From the NCBI RefSeq assembly GCF_018141105.1, contig NZ_CP054839.1:8063411-8127410 (forward strand): DNA of 64,000 nucleotides. Reading direction: 5' to 3'. The DNA comes from Saccharopolyspora erythraea. Its GTDB lineage: Bacteria > Actinomycetota > Actinomycetes > Mycobacteriales > Pseudonocardiaceae. Both the position numbers and the translations under genes were made by a program. The notes beneath the pieces were generated by a model that did not search any database, was not told where the DNA came from, and saw only the letters and a program-made list of their open reading frames with translations. Shown here in pieces: positions 49,352 to 58,482 of this stretch (position 1 is its first letter; the number at the start of each line of letters is the position of its first letter).

Positions 49352-51169
49352 ATGACCTCATTGACCATCCCCGGTCTCGACCAGGCACCGACCACACACG
49401 CGCGCCTGCTGTCGTGGGTGCGCGAGGTCGCCGAGCTGACGACCCCTGACCGGGTGGTCTGGTGCGATGGCTCGCAGGAAGAGTGGCAGCGGCTCACCGA
49501 ACGGCTGGTCGAGGCCGGCACCTTCAAACGGCTCGCGAAGAAGCCGAACTCCTTCTACGCCGCTTCCGACCCCAGCGACGTCGCCCGCGTCGAGGAGCGC
49601 ACCTTCATCTGCTCCCACGAGGAGAAGGACGCCGGCGTAACCAACTACTGGATGCAGCCGGACGAGATGAAGGCGATCATGACGGAGCTCTACCGGGGCT
49701 GCATGCGTGGTCGCACGATGTACGTCATCCCGTTCTGCATGGGCCCGCTCGGCGCCGACGAGCCGAAGCTCGGGGTGGAGATCACCGACTCCGAGTACGT
49801 CGTGGTCTCGATGCACATCATGACCCGCATGGGGGCGAAGGTCCTCGAACGCCTGGGCACCGACGAGAACTTCGTGGAGGCGCTGCACTCCGTGGGCGCC
49901 CCGCTGGAGCCGGGCCAGCAGGACGTGCCGTGGCCGTGCAACGACACGAAGTACATCACCCACTTCCCCGAGGAGCGCAAGATCTGGAGCTTCGGCTCCG
50001 GCTACGGCGGCAACGCGCTGCTGGGCAAGAAGTGCTTCTCGCTGCGGATCGCCTCGGCGATGGCCCGCGACGAGGGCTGGCTGGCCGAGCACATGCTGAT
50101 CCTCAAGCTGATCTCGCCGGAGAACGAGGTCCACTACGTGGCCGCGGCGTTCCCGTCGGCCTGCGGCAAGACCAACCTGGCGATGCTGCAGCCGACCATC
50201 CCGGGCTGGCGGGTCGAGACCCTCGGTGACGACATCGCCTGGATGCGCTTCGGCGAGGACGGCAGGCTCTACGCGGTGAACCCGGAGGCCGGCTTCTTCG
50301 GCGTCGCGCCGGGCACCAACTGGAAGACCAACCCGAACGCGATGCGCACCATCGAGAAGGGCAACTCGCTGTTCACCAACGTCGCGCTGACCGACGAGGG
50401 CGACGTGTGGTGGGAGGAGATGGAGGGCGACCCGCAGCACCTCACCGACTGGAAGGGCCGCGACTGGACCCCCGAGTCGGACGAGAAGGCCGCCCACCCG
50501 AACTCGCGCTACTGCACGCCGATGTCGCAGTGCCCGATCCTGGCGCCGGAGTGGGACGACCCCAAGGGCGTGCCGATCTCGGCGATCCTGTTCGGCGGTC
50601 GCCGCAAGACCACGGTCCCGCTGGTCAACGAGGCTTTCGACTGGCAGCACGGCGTGTTCATGGGCGCCACGCTGTCCTCGGAGAAGACCGCCGCCGCGGC
50701 TGGCAAGGTCGGCGAGGTCCGCCGCGACCCGATGGCCATGCTGCCGTTCATCGGCTACAACGTCGGCGACTACTTCCAGCACTGGGTGAACGTGGGCAAG
50801 GAGGCCGACTCCTCCAAGCTGCCGCGGATCTTCTACGTCAACTGGTTCCGCCGCGACGAGTCCGGCAAGAAGATCGTGTGGCCGGGCTTCGGCGAGAACT
50901 CCCGGGTGCTCAAGTGGATCGTCGAGCGCCTGGACGGCAACGCCGCCGCCGAGGACACCCCGATCGGCCGCGTGCCGTCCGCGGACCAGATCGACCTGTC
51001 CGGCCTGGACACCCCGCGCGAGGACGTGGAGACCGCGCTGCACGTCGACGTCGAGGAGTGGAAGGCCGAGCTGCCGCTGATCGAGGAGTGGTTCGCCAAC
51101 ATCGGCGACTCGCTGCCGAGCTCCATGCGGGACGAGTTCGAGGCCCTCAAGCAGCGCCTCGGAGCCTGA
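49352..51169 (+). CDS. pckG: Phosphoenolpyruvate carboxykinase (GTP), 605 aa
   Basis: Converts oxaloacetate and GTP to PEP, CO2 and GDP: gluconeogenesis and anaplerosis in the cytosol. Kinase-1 loop FPSACGKTN (267-275) contains the P-loop Lys; the metal/substrate region [21 protein letters not shown], the R-loop ANPNA-like [12 protein letters not shown] and the GTP-specific [27 protein letters not shown] are all present. Length is typical. CAGGAGA at 49336-49342 precedes ATG 49352. Two strong hairpins end the unit. Confidence 0.97.
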   Translation: MTSLTIPGLDQAPTTHARLLSWVREVAELTTPDRVVWCDGSQEEWQRLTERLVEAGTFKRLAKKPNSFYAASDPSDVARVEERTFICSHEEKDAGVTNYWMQPDEMKAIMTELYRGCMRGRTMYVIPFCMGPLGADEPKLGVEITDSEYVVVSMHIMTRMGAKVLERLGTDENFVEALHSVGAPLEPGQQDVPWPCNDTKYITHFPEERKIWSFGSGYGGNALLGKKCFSLRIASAMARDEGWLAEHMLILKLISPENEVHYVAAAFPSACGKTNLAMLQPTIPGWRVETLGDDIAWMRFGEDGRLYAVNPEAGFFGVAPGTNWKTNPNAMRTIEKGNSLFTNVALTDEGDVWWEEMEGDPQHLTDWKGRDWTPESDEKAAHPNSRYCTPMSQCPILAPEWDDPKGVPISAILFGGRRKTTVPLVNEAFDWQHGVFMGATLSSEKTAAAAGKVGEVRRDPMAMLPFIGYNVGDYFQHWVNVGKEADSSKLPRIFYVNWFRRDESGKKIVWPGFGENSRVLKWIVERLDGNAAAEDTPIGRVPSADQIDLSGLDTPREDVETALHVDVEEWKAELPLIEEWFANIGDSLPSSMRDEFEALKQRLGA

Positions 51170-51182
51170 TCCGCGGATCGCT

Positions 51183-51239
51183 CGTCCGGGTGGTCTTCGG
51201 CCGGAGCAACGGCGCTTCGGCGGGTAGACCACCCGGACG
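51183..51239 (+). terminator. Hairpin 1 after pckG
   Basis: Perfect 14-bp stem CGTCCGGGTGGTCT / AGACCACCCGGACG with a 29-base loop, 13 bases after the stop. Confidence 0.65.
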
Positions 51240-51270
51240 TGCCGGTCCGGGGTCCAGCGTGCGCAATCGT

Positions 51271-51322
51271 GCGGCGCTTTCCCAGGGAGAGATGAATCTC
51301 TTTCGGGAAAGCGCCGCTTTTT
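51271..51322 (+). terminator. Rho-independent terminator after pckG
   Basis: 13-bp stem GCGGCGCTTTCCC / GGGAAAGCGCCGC enclosing a second AGAGAT/ATCTCT stem, and followed by TTTTT at 51318-51322. The only classical hairpin-plus-T-run seen in the window. Confidence 0.88.
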
Positions 51323-51462
51323 GCATTCGAAGGTGCGGTTTGACTACGCCGAACGGGTAGTCGCGAAAAACCGGATTCGATCAGCAACCGCTTCCCGGCA
51401 CACGGCGTCCTATCTGTATCCGCTGTCACAATCAGCGTTCCGAGGGGGTGGAGGGAGGTGTC

Positions 51463-51636
51463 ATGGCTGATCTGGCGATGCTGGCGTTGTCGCTGATCGC
51501 GGTCGTCGCGGTGTTCGTGGCGATGCGCGTCGACGACGACGAGACCGGCGAGAAGACCGAAGGCGAGATCGACGGCATCCCATTACCCCGCGGTGAGTCC
51601 GAGATCGACCGAGAGGGGAGGCAAATGCTGCGATGA
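51463..51636 (+). CDS. Small membrane protein with a TTA codon, 57 aa
   Basis: ATG 51463 after GGAGGGAGG (51451-51459). One N-terminal helix (LAMLALSLIAVVAVFVAM) then an acidic cytoplasmic or external tail (DDDETGEKTEGEIDG). Codon 41 (51583-51585) is TTA, very rare in such DNA, so translation may need the leucyl tRNA that reads UUA (bldA type). Ends with a hairpin shared with the convergent hydrolase gene. No family recognised. Confidence 0.6.
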   Translation: MADLAMLALSLIAVVAVFVAMRVDDDETGEKTEGEIDGIPLPRGESEIDREGRQMLR

Positions 51637-51656
51637 AACGCGCGAAAACGAGCGAC

Positions 51657-51693
51657 GCGGGCGGTGAGGGGAGAAATCCCGCTCACCGCCCGC
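51657..51693. terminator. Bidirectional terminator
   Basis: 12-bp stem GCGGGCGGTGAG / CTCACCGCCCGC around 51657-51668 and 51682-51693, followed by TGCTTT, between the convergent small membrane protein and the secreted hydrolase genes. Confidence 0.75.
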
Positions 51694-51706
51694 CTGCTTT
51701 CCTGGG

Positions 51707-53392
51707 TCAGCCCAGGGTGTCCGCCAGCTCGGCGAGCACGTCGAGCAGTCCGGCCGGCTTCGCCGCGGCCGTGCGCGCCTGCTGCGGCTCGGGAAGACCG
51801 ACGCCCTGGCACGTCACGTCCCGCGCCGGCACGACGCCGTCGACGAGGTAGGACTCCACAACATCGTCGACGCAGGCGTTGCCCGCCGCGTAGACCCCGT
51901 GGTCTCCCTCGTCCGCGACGGTGACCATGCGCGAGCCCGCGAAGTCGCGGTGCGCGATCCGCGCGCCCTCGACCGCGGTCGCCGGGTCGTTCTCCGACTG
52001 CAGCATCAGCACCGGCGGCACGCCTTCGCCGGTGGGCTCGCGAAGCTCCACGTCAGGCCGGTCCCAGTACGCGCAGGGCTGGAAGATCGTGTTGTAGCCG
52101 TAGGTCGGGAACAGCCGTCCCTGCAGCTCCGAGTTCCACACCAGATCGCCGGGCCCACCACGGAACCGCGTGTCGTTGCAGCGGATCGAGAACATCGTCG
52201 CGGTCTGGCTGTCCAGCACCGGGTCCTGGCCGTCGGCGACCGGCGTTGGCCGCATCGGCAGCGCCATGGCGTCGGCGCGGGCCATCGTGCGGGCGGCGTC
52301 CTCGCGCTGGGGCGCGGTGCCGCCGCGCAGCCCGGCCAGCGCCTCGCCGAGCGACGGGAACGCCTGCTTGCTGTACATGGTCCACAGCAACATCGAGTCG
52401 AACGCGTTGTGGTCCAGCGGTGCGCCCTCGGGATTCGGCACCGGGTTGCGCTTCAGCTCGGCGCGCAGCTCGTCGACGGTCTTCTGCACCGCGTCGGGCG
52501 TCGCGCCGAGACCGTAGACGTCGTCGTGGGCGGCCAGCCACGGGCGCAGGTCCTCGCGCCACCGGCGCTCGAAGGCCAGCGGCTGCCAGCCGAAGACCTC
52601 CTGCCAGCTCCCGGTGAACTGCGCGTTGGAGTCGAGCACGAACTTGTCGACGGCCTCCGGGAAGTAGGTGGCGTAGTACGCGCCCAGCCAGGTGCCGCCC
52701 GAGACCCCGTACCAGTTGACCTTCTCGCGCTGCTCGACCTGCCGCAGCAGGTCCAGGTCGGCGACGGTCTGCTCGGTCGTGACGTACCGGCCCAGCTCAC
52801 CGCTGTGCCGCTGGCAGTCCGCGGCGAACTCCTCGGTGAGCGCGAGCTGCGCGCGGATGCTCTGCGGGCTGCGGTCGCGGGCGTCGAGCGGATCGGTGGC
52901 GTCCTGCGGCCCGCACGAGACGGTGCTGCTCAGCCCGGTGCCGCGGACGTCGATGCCGTAGATGTCGAAGTTCTCCAGCACCCGGGTGTGGTTCTGGACC
53001 AGCATCGCCAGCGGCATCTCCACCCCGGCACCGCCCGGCCCGCCGGGGTTGGTGAACAGCGCGCGCCCCGCCGGGCCGCTCGCGGGCGAAAGCCGCGTCA
53101 CGGCGATGGTGACGTCCTCACCGCCCGCCGGGTCGTGCCAGTCCCGCGGCGCGGTCAGCTCGCCGCACTCGATCCGTTCCGAGCCCGGCGGAAGGCCGGG
53201 CGGCAGCGGCTGCCCGGGCGGGAAGCAGGGCTGCCACTGGATCCGCTGACCCGCGTACTCCGCCGGTGCCTCCGGAAACGCCCGCGACGGCGCCTGCGGT
53301 GGCGCTGGCGGCTCGGCCAGCACCGGCTGGCCGGTGGCCAGCAGGCCGGCCACCGCCGCGGTCACCCCCAGGCCGATCATCAGTCTGCGCAT
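51707..53392 (-). CDS. Secreted alpha/beta hydrolase, TAP/tripeptidyl-aminopeptidase type, 561 aa
   Basis: Signal peptide MRRLMIGLGVTAAVAGLLA with cleavage near VLAEPP. Nucleophile elbow WYGVSGGTWLG (Ser), oxyanion region FTNPGGPGGAG, acid in LQSENDPATAV and His in DEGDHGVYA; the C-terminal TAP-like segment (CVDDVVESYLVDGVVP) is that of the SlpD/SlpE and tripeptidyl aminopeptidase family. Cleaves N-terminal peptides outside the cell. GAGGGGAA precedes ATG 53392. Confidence 0.88.
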   Translation of the reverse strand: MRRLMIGLGVTAAVAGLLATGQPVLAEPPAPPQAPSRAFPEAPAEYAGQRIQWQPCFPPGQPLPPGLPPGSERIECGELTAPRDWHDPAGGEDVTIAVTRLSPASGPAGRALFTNPGGPGGAGVEMPLAMLVQNHTRVLENFDIYGIDVRGTGLSSTVSCGPQDATDPLDARDRSPQSIRAQLALTEEFAADCQRHSGELGRYVTTEQTVADLDLLRQVEQREKVNWYGVSGGTWLGAYYATYFPEAVDKFVLDSNAQFTGSWQEVFGWQPLAFERRWREDLRPWLAAHDDVYGLGATPDAVQKTVDELRAELKRNPVPNPEGAPLDHNAFDSMLLWTMYSKQAFPSLGEALAGLRGGTAPQREDAARTMARADAMALPMRPTPVADGQDPVLDSQTATMFSIRCNDTRFRGGPGDLVWNSELQGRLFPTYGYNTIFQPCAYWDRPDVELREPTGEGVPPVLMLQSENDPATAVEGARIAHRDFAGSRMVTVADEGDHGVYAAGNACVDDVVESYLVDGVVPARDVTCQGVGLPEPQQARTAAAKPAGLLDVLAELADTLG

Positions 53393-53579
53393 CGATTCCC
53401 CTCGTTCGATGGGCGCCGCCTTCGAGTTGGCGGCGTCGTGACCACCCGTGATCACGACGTTCATTCCATCGAGCGAACAGAAATCGAAGTAGAACCAGTA
53501 GTCAGCACTTCATGTGACAGATGTCAGCGAATCCCTCACCCAGAAGGGAGGCACTGGGGCTCCTCGCGGGGTCCGGAGG
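53393..53579. other. Promoter gap of the secreted hydrolase
   Basis: 187 bases upstream of the hydrolase and downstream of the ABC permease, both on the minus strand. It contains the near-perfect dyad TGACAGATGTCA at 53515-53526 and a C/G-rich imperfect hairpin (about 53548-53577). The dyad could be an operator for the hydrolase. Confidence 0.35.
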
Positions 53580-54425
53580 CTAGTGCTTGATCGCACCCGC
53601 GAGGGCGAAGGCGCCGCCGAGGGAACGCGAAACCACCAGGTAGAGCAGGATCACCGGTGCCGTGTAGAGGATCGAGTACGCCGCGAGCTGTCCGTAGGCG
53701 ATCAGGCCGCCCTGGCCGAAGAAGGTGTAGACGCCGACCGCGGCGGGTTGCTTGGCCGGGTCGAGCAGCAGCACGAACGGCACGAAGAAGTTGCCCCACG
53801 ACGTGATGAACGTGAAGATCGCGACCACGCTCATGCCCGGCACGACCAGCGGCAGCACCACCGATCGCAGCGCCTGCATGCCGGATGCGCCGTCCACCCA
53901 GGCCGCCTCCTCCAGGCTGATCGGCACGCCGTCCATGAAGTTCTTGGTCATCCAGATCGCGATCGGCAGCGAGCTCGACGCCAGGAACAGTGTCGTGCCG
54001 AACATCGAGTCGATCAGCGAGAACTGCACGAACATGCTGTAGACCGGCACCATGACCGCCGTCATGGGCAGCCCGGTCGCGAACAGCACGGTGTAGAGGA
54101 ACGGCCGCTTGAAGCGGAGCTGGTAGCGCGAGAGCGGGTACGCGCAGAGCACCGCCGCGACGACCGCCAGCAGCGCGGCACCGCCGCACATCAGCAGACC
54201 GTTCCACAGTGGACGAAGGCTGGTCTCCCAGTTGAGCACCTGGGTGAAGTTGTCGAGCGTGAAGCTGCTCGGCACACCGGCCGACAGCGGCGCGTCGGCG
54301 TCGAAGGCCGCCGTGACCAGCCACAGCAGCGGCGCGAGGAAGGCCAGCGCGATCAGGCCGAGCACCAGGTGCACCACAGCCGACGCCGAGCTCCTGCGCG
54401 CCGAGGTGATGGCCACCATGCTCAC
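53580..54425 (-). CDS. Carbohydrate ABC transporter permease (MalG-type), 281 aa
   Basis: Inner-membrane subunit of a sugar importer with about six helices; the EAA loop is EEAAWVDGASGMQALRSVVLPLVVPG. Last gene of the three-gene operon, overlapping the preceding permease by a GTGA (54422-54425). No ATPase gene is present, as usual for actinobacteria, which share an MsiK-type ATPase among sugar importers. Confidence 0.92.
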   Translation of the reverse strand: MSMVAITSARRSSASAVVHLVLGLIALAFLAPLLWLVTAAFDADAPLSAGVPSSFTLDNFTQVLNWETSLRPLWNGLLMCGGAALLAVVAAVLCAYPLSRYQLRFKRPFLYTVLFATGLPMTAVMVPVYSMFVQFSLIDSMFGTTLFLASSSLPIAIWMTKNFMDGVPISLEEAAWVDGASGMQALRSVVLPLVVPGMSVVAIFTFITSWGNFFVPFVLLLDPAKQPAAVGVYTFFGQGGLIAYGQLAAYSILYTAPVILLYLVVSRSLGGAFALAGAIKH

Positions 54426-55300
54426 ACCTCGTCCCGGAGGCTCTTGGCGTACACGACGGCGAACAGGCCGCCGATGCCCAGCAGCACCAGCGACATCGTC
54501 GCGCCGTAGCCGATCTCGTCGAACTCGAACGCCGTGTCGTACATCAGCAGCGGCAGCGTCTGCGTGGCGTCGCCGGGACCGCCCGCGGTCAGCACGTAGA
54601 TCAGCGTGAACATGCCGATGGTCTGCAACGTGACCAGCATCAGGTTGGTGAGCACCGCGCCGCGGATGATCGGCAGCGTGACGTGCCGGAACCGGCGCAG
54701 CGGCCCCGCGCCGTCGACCTCGGCGGCCTCGGACAGGTCGCCGGGCACCTGCGACAGCGTGGCCTGGTAGACCAGCATCGAGAACGCGGTGCCGCGCCAG
54801 ACGTTGCCCAGCACGATCGCGGCCATCGGCGCGCTGAACAGCCAGTCCTGCTCACCGGCACCGACCGCCGCGAACAGGTTGTTCAGCGTGCCTTCCGGGT
54901 TGAGGAACGCGTAGATCGCGAACGCGGCCACCAGCTCCGGCAGCACCCACGCCGACACCACGACGATGCCCACGCTGTTGCGCAGCCACCGGCTGCGGTG
55001 CCGGGTGAGCAGCGCGATGAGCATGCCGAGGCAGTTCTGCCCGATCACCGCCGAGCCCAGCGTGAACAGCACGGTCAGCCAGGCCGAGTGCCACAGCGCG
55101 GGATCGGCGAACAGCCGCCGGAAGTTGTCCAGGCCGACGAACTGCGGGTCGGTCGCGCCGCTGCCGGTGAGCGCGGCGTCGGTGAAAGCGACGTAGCAGC
55201 TCCACAGGATCGGCCCGACCACGAACAGGCCGAGCAGGACCAGCGCCGGTGCCATCGGCGCCAGCCAGCTCCCCACCCGGTGGGGCCGCAGGACCGCCAT
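54422..55300 (-). CDS. Carbohydrate ABC transporter permease (MalF-type), 292 aa
   Basis: Six-helix permease with the EAA loop SEAAEVDGAGPLRRFRHVTLPIIRG that contacts the shared ATPase. Starts at ATG 55300, which overlaps the binding-protein stop by one base (TGATG). With the binding protein and MalG-type permease it forms the membrane gate for an unknown sugar or oligosaccharide. Confidence 0.92.
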   Translation of the reverse strand: MAVLRPHRVGSWLAPMAPALVLLGLFVVGPILWSCYVAFTDAALTGSGATDPQFVGLDNFRRLFADPALWHSAWLTVLFTLGSAVIGQNCLGMLIALLTRHRSRWLRNSVGIVVVSAWVLPELVAAFAIYAFLNPEGTLNNLFAAVGAGEQDWLFSAPMAAIVLGNVWRGTAFSMLVYQATLSQVPGDLSEAAEVDGAGPLRRFRHVTLPIIRGAVLTNLMLVTLQTIGMFTLIYVLTAGGPGDATQTLPLLMYDTAFEFDEIGYGATMSLVLLGIGGLFAVVYAKSLRDEV

Positions 55301-56640
55301 CAGCCCGCCCGGGTGTTGGCGGCCTCGACGACTCGGCTCACGCTCTGCGCCCACTTGTCGGCGACCTCGACCGGTGGCCTGCCGTCCACCACTTCGAGCA
55401 CGGACTGCTGGATCTCCTCGGAGACCTTCGGATACTCCGGCAGCGCGGGCCGGTAGTGGGTGTTGCCCAGCAGGCCGATCCAGAACCGGGTCACCGGGGT
55501 AGCGTCGGCGACCCTCGGGTCGGCCGCGGCGTCCTGCCTGGCGGGCAGGTTCCCGCTGGCGATCGAGTACTCGACGACGTTGTCCTTGGACATGGCCAGC
55601 TTCACGAACTCGAAGGCGTCGTCCTGCTTCTTGCCCGACGCGCTCAGCGCGAGCGTCCAGCCGCCCGACATCGACACCGACCCCGGCGCCTGGCCGAACT
55701 GGGTCGGCATCGCGGTCGCCGACATCGTCTCGCTCCAGTTCTTCCAGCCCGCGGCGTCCCAGTTGCCCGCCGCGAAGCTGCCGTCCAGCCGGATCGCCAC
55801 CTTGCCCTGCTGCGCCAGTTCGTCGCGGGCGGTCTTGTCGTACTGGGCGTCGGCGATCTGGGCCTTGCTCTGCGTCAGGTTTTCGCCGATGGCCGTGGAC
55901 AGGAAGCTCATCGCGTCGGCGAAACCGCGGCTGGGCGCGATCCACTTCTTCTGCTGCTCGTCGTAGAGGGTGCCGGTCTCGGTGCCGTAGAGCAGCATCT
56001 CGACCGTCTGCATGCTCACCGACTCGCCCTCGGCCTTGCCCAGCGACATGTCGAGCCCGATGACATCGGGGAAGCGCTGCTTGACCTGCCGCGCCGCGGC
56101 GAGCACGTCCTCCCAGGTACGCGGCTTCCAGTCGGCGGGCAGACCGGCGCGGGCGAAGAGGTCGCGGTTGTACCAGAGGCCGCGGGTGTCGGTGTCGAGC
56201 GGAACGCCGTAGGTGCGGCCGTCGGCGGCCCGGCCTGCCTGCTTGGTGGTGTCGATGTACTGGTTCCACTCCGGCCACTGCGCCAGTCGCTCGTCGAGCG
56301 GGGCGAGGTAGCCGGCCTCCACGTCGGAGTTGAGGTTGAAGGAGTCCTCGTAGATCACGTCGGGCGCCGTCGAGGCCGAGCGCATCCGCAGTTGCAGCTT
56401 CGACAGGTACTCGCTCTCCGGGGCCACGACCGGGTCGAGCTTGACGGTCTTGCCCGGATGCGCCTGCTCGTACTGCTGCTTGACGCGCTGCATCCACCCG
56501 TCGACGTTCTGCGTGTTGCCGTAGCGGTGGTAGGCGACGGTGATGGTGTTGGGGTCGCTGGCGGCGGAGCCGCCACAGGCGGCGAGGGAGACCCCCAGCA
56601 CACCGGCGGTCAGCACGGCCATCGCTTTCCTGCGCCGCAT
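55300..56640 (-). CDS. Sugar-binding lipoprotein of an ABC importer, 446 aa
   Basis: Lipoprotein signal peptide MRRRKAMAVLTAGVLGVSL with lipobox LAACG, cleaved before the Cys and anchored in the outer leaflet. The mature part is a type I solute-binding protein of the SBP_bac_1 family (KTVKLDPVVAPESEYLSKL, AARQVKQRFPDVIGLDMS, MSKDNVVEYSIASGNLPAR). It is the first gene of the binding protein-permease-permease operon and diverges from a ROK repressor. Confidence 0.92.
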   Translation of the reverse strand: MRRRKAMAVLTAGVLGVSLAACGGSAASDPNTITVAYHRYGNTQNVDGWMQRVKQQYEQAHPGKTVKLDPVVAPESEYLSKLQLRMRSASTAPDVIYEDSFNLNSDVEAGYLAPLDERLAQWPEWNQYIDTTKQAGRAADGRTYGVPLDTDTRGLWYNRDLFARAGLPADWKPRTWEDVLAAARQVKQRFPDVIGLDMSLGKAEGESVSMQTVEMLLYGTETGTLYDEQQKKWIAPSRGFADAMSFLSTAIGENLTQSKAQIADAQYDKTARDELAQQGKVAIRLDGSFAAGNWDAAGWKNWSETMSATAMPTQFGQAPGSVSMSGGWTLALSASGKKQDDAFEFVKLAMSKDNVVEYSIASGNLPARQDAAADPRVADATPVTRFWIGLLGNTHYRPALPEYPKVSEEIQQSVLEVVDGRPPVEVADKWAQSVSRVVEAANTRAG

Positions 56641-56828
56641 CGTGGTCCTCCGAGGAATCTTGCGCCTATGCTGAGACCGGGATCACACGTGTGCAACTTA
56701 ATTCCATTCGATGAAGCAAGTCAACGATCTTGTCCTCCGAGGTCCGCGGGCTGTTCCGGGAACGGGCCCGGTCTGCCAGGGTGTCCACCTCGTCGTCCGT
56801 TCCAGCGCAGCCACTCGGGAGAGCACCG
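56641..56828. promoter_or_regulatory. Divergent promoter/operator of the sugar importer and ROK regulator
   Basis: 188 bases. Holds the perfect palindrome CACACGTGTG at 56684-56693 and an AT-rich patch next to it (GCAACTTAATTCCATTCGATG, in part, 56693-56713). This is the best candidate for the ROK operator controlling the operon on the left. Confidence 0.5.
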
Positions 56829-58046
56829 ATGCCTCATGAGTTCTGGCAGGGCACCAACCTGCCGCGGGTCGGCGGTTTCAACCGCGCGGTCGTGCTCGAC
56901 ACGATCCGGGCCCACGGCGAGGTGAGCCGCGTCGAACTCGCCGAACGCACCGGGCTGACCGCGCAGACGATGTCCAACATCGTGCGGGCGCTGATGGCCG
57001 ACGGCCTCGTCGCGGAGAACGGCCACGCGCCTTCCACCGGCGGAAAGCGGCGGGTGCTGCTGCGCGTGGTGCCCGACGCGTACTCGTCGGTGGGGCTGCA
57101 CCTGGATCCCGAGTCCATCACCGGAGTCCTGCTCGACCTGGCGGGCGGTGTGCGGTTGCGCAGCCGCCGCCGCGTGCCGCGGGACGCCTCACCGGCGACC
57201 GTCGCCGCGGCCCTGACCCGGACGTTGAAGCAGCTGGTGCGGCGTTCGGGCATCGACGAGTCGCGCGTGCTCGGGGCCGGGCTGGCCGTGCCGGGACCGC
57301 TCGACGCCGACCACCGCAGGGTGCTGGGGCCGCCGAACCTCCCGGGCTGGGACGACGTCGCGCTGGCCGACCTCGTGGAGCAGCGGGCGGGTATGCCGGT
57401 CGTGATGGACAACGACGCCACGGCCGCGGCGATCGGCGAGCGCTGGGCGGCGGGCAAGGCGCGCCGGGGCTCGTTCGTCTACGTGTACCTCGGCGCCGGC
57501 GTTGGCGTCGGGGTCGTGCTCGGCGACCAGGTGCACCGCGGCGCCAGCAACAACGCGGGCGAGATCGGGCACGTCAACGGAGGCGGCGCCGGACGGGCGT
57601 GCTCCTGCGGAAAACGCGGCTGCCTGGAGGCCTACTGCTCGATGCGGGCGATCGTCGAGGAGTGGGTGTCGGCCACCGGGAGCCCCGGGGGCGCTTCGGT
57701 TTCGGCCGACTACGAGGAGATCTGCCGTGCGGCGGCCGGTGGTGACGCGACGGCGGTCCGCCTGCTGCGGCAGGCCGCGACCAGGCTGGGGCAGGCGCTG
57801 GCGACGGTGGTGAGCGTGCTCGACGTCGACCACGTCGTGCTCGGCGGGCCTGCGTTGCGCCACGTCGAGGACCTGATCCGGTCGCGGGTGGAGAAGACCC
57901 TCGCCGCGCACGTGTGGGCGCCGGCGGTGCGGCCGGTGCGCGTGCGCACGGCACTCATCGGCGAGGACGCGGGCGCGGTCGGGGCGGCGTCGCTGGTGCT
58001 CGACCACGCGTACTCACCGCGCCTGGCCACGCTGCTCGGCTCGTAG
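56829..58046 (+). CDS. ROK-family transcriptional repressor, 405 aa
   Basis: N-terminal winged helix (VSRVELAERTGLTAQTMSNIVRALMADGLV, in part) fused to a ROK sugar-kinase fold with VMDNDATAAAIGE and the zinc motif CSCGKRGCLEAYCS. ROK repressors such as NagC, XylR or Mlc release DNA when they bind a sugar or sugar phosphate. ATG 56829 has GGGAGA upstream; the frame is open to 56730. Divergent to the sugar ABC operon, which it likely controls. Confidence 0.92.
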   Translation: MPHEFWQGTNLPRVGGFNRAVVLDTIRAHGEVSRVELAERTGLTAQTMSNIVRALMADGLVAENGHAPSTGGKRRVLLRVVPDAYSSVGLHLDPESITGVLLDLAGGVRLRSRRRVPRDASPATVAAALTRTLKQLVRRSGIDESRVLGAGLAVPGPLDADHRRVLGPPNLPGWDDVALADLVEQRAGMPVVMDNDATAAAIGERWAAGKARRGSFVYVYLGAGVGVGVVLGDQVHRGASNNAGEIGHVNGGGAGRACSCGKRGCLEAYCSMRAIVEEWVSATGSPGGASVSADYEEICRAAAGGDATAVRLLRQAATRLGQALATVVSVLDVDHVVLGGPALRHVEDLIRSRVEKTLAAHVWAPAVRPVRVRTALIGEDAGAVGAASLVLDHAYSPRLATLLGS

Positions 58047-58053
58047 CTCGGCG

Positions 58054-58380
58054 TCAGCTCAGCTCCAACGCGAGCTGTCCCGCCGTGTCCGCGTCGGTGG
58101 CGGGCGGTGCGCCGGTGGTGCGGCGCAGGCAGAGCTTGCACGTCACCGGGTCGCGGGTGGGGTGGACGTCCTCCACGGCCCAGCCCGCGACGCCGACGTG
58201 GCAGGCGGGTGCGGGCAGCTCGTGGCCGCCCATCCACCGGGTCCAGGCGACCGCGTGCACCGTGCCGCGCTTGCGCACGACGAGGTTGCGGTCGCGGAAC
58301 TGCGTCGCGGCGTGGCGTGCGACGGCGCCGAGCACCGCCGACAGCGGATCGGATGACGTCGAGGCGGCAGGTGTGGACAT
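58054..58380 (-). CDS. Hypothetical protein with CxxC, 108 aa
   Basis: No recognised family. Starts MSTPAASTSSDPLSAVLGAVARHAATQFRDRNL (in part) with GGAGG just upstream; contains WMGGHELPAPACHVGV and the pair TCKLCLRRTTG, possibly metal- or nucleic-acid-binding. Convergent with the ROK gene at only seven bases. The same frame is open to 58455. Confidence 0.5.
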   Translation of the reverse strand: MSTPAASTSSDPLSAVLGAVARHAATQFRDRNLVVRKRGTVHAVAWTRWMGGHELPAPACHVGVAGWAVEDVHPTRDPVTCKLCLRRTTGAPPATDADTAGQLALELS

Positions 58381-58482
58381 GCCTCCAGCGTGCCCCAGAA
58401 CCCCGACCGGCACGAACACTTCCGGCATCGCGACCCGGTGCGGGGAGGACGTCACAGGCCCGTTCAGGGGCGTCGAGCGCGG

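Noticed and set aside
51633-51851. Small frame MKRAKTSDAG... after the TTA microprotein
   Set aside because: Runs through a 12-bp terminator stem and into the antisense of the convergent hydrolase; composition is shadow-like.
53515-53526. TGACAGATGTCA as a firm operator
   Set aside because: Short dyad; plausible but of a kind expected by chance in 64 kb. Kept only as a note in the intergenic entry.
54422-56497. Giant 691-residue frame covering permease and binding protein
   Set aside because: Only the C-terminal part from 55300 is a permease; the upstream part is an out-of-frame reading of the binding-protein gene.
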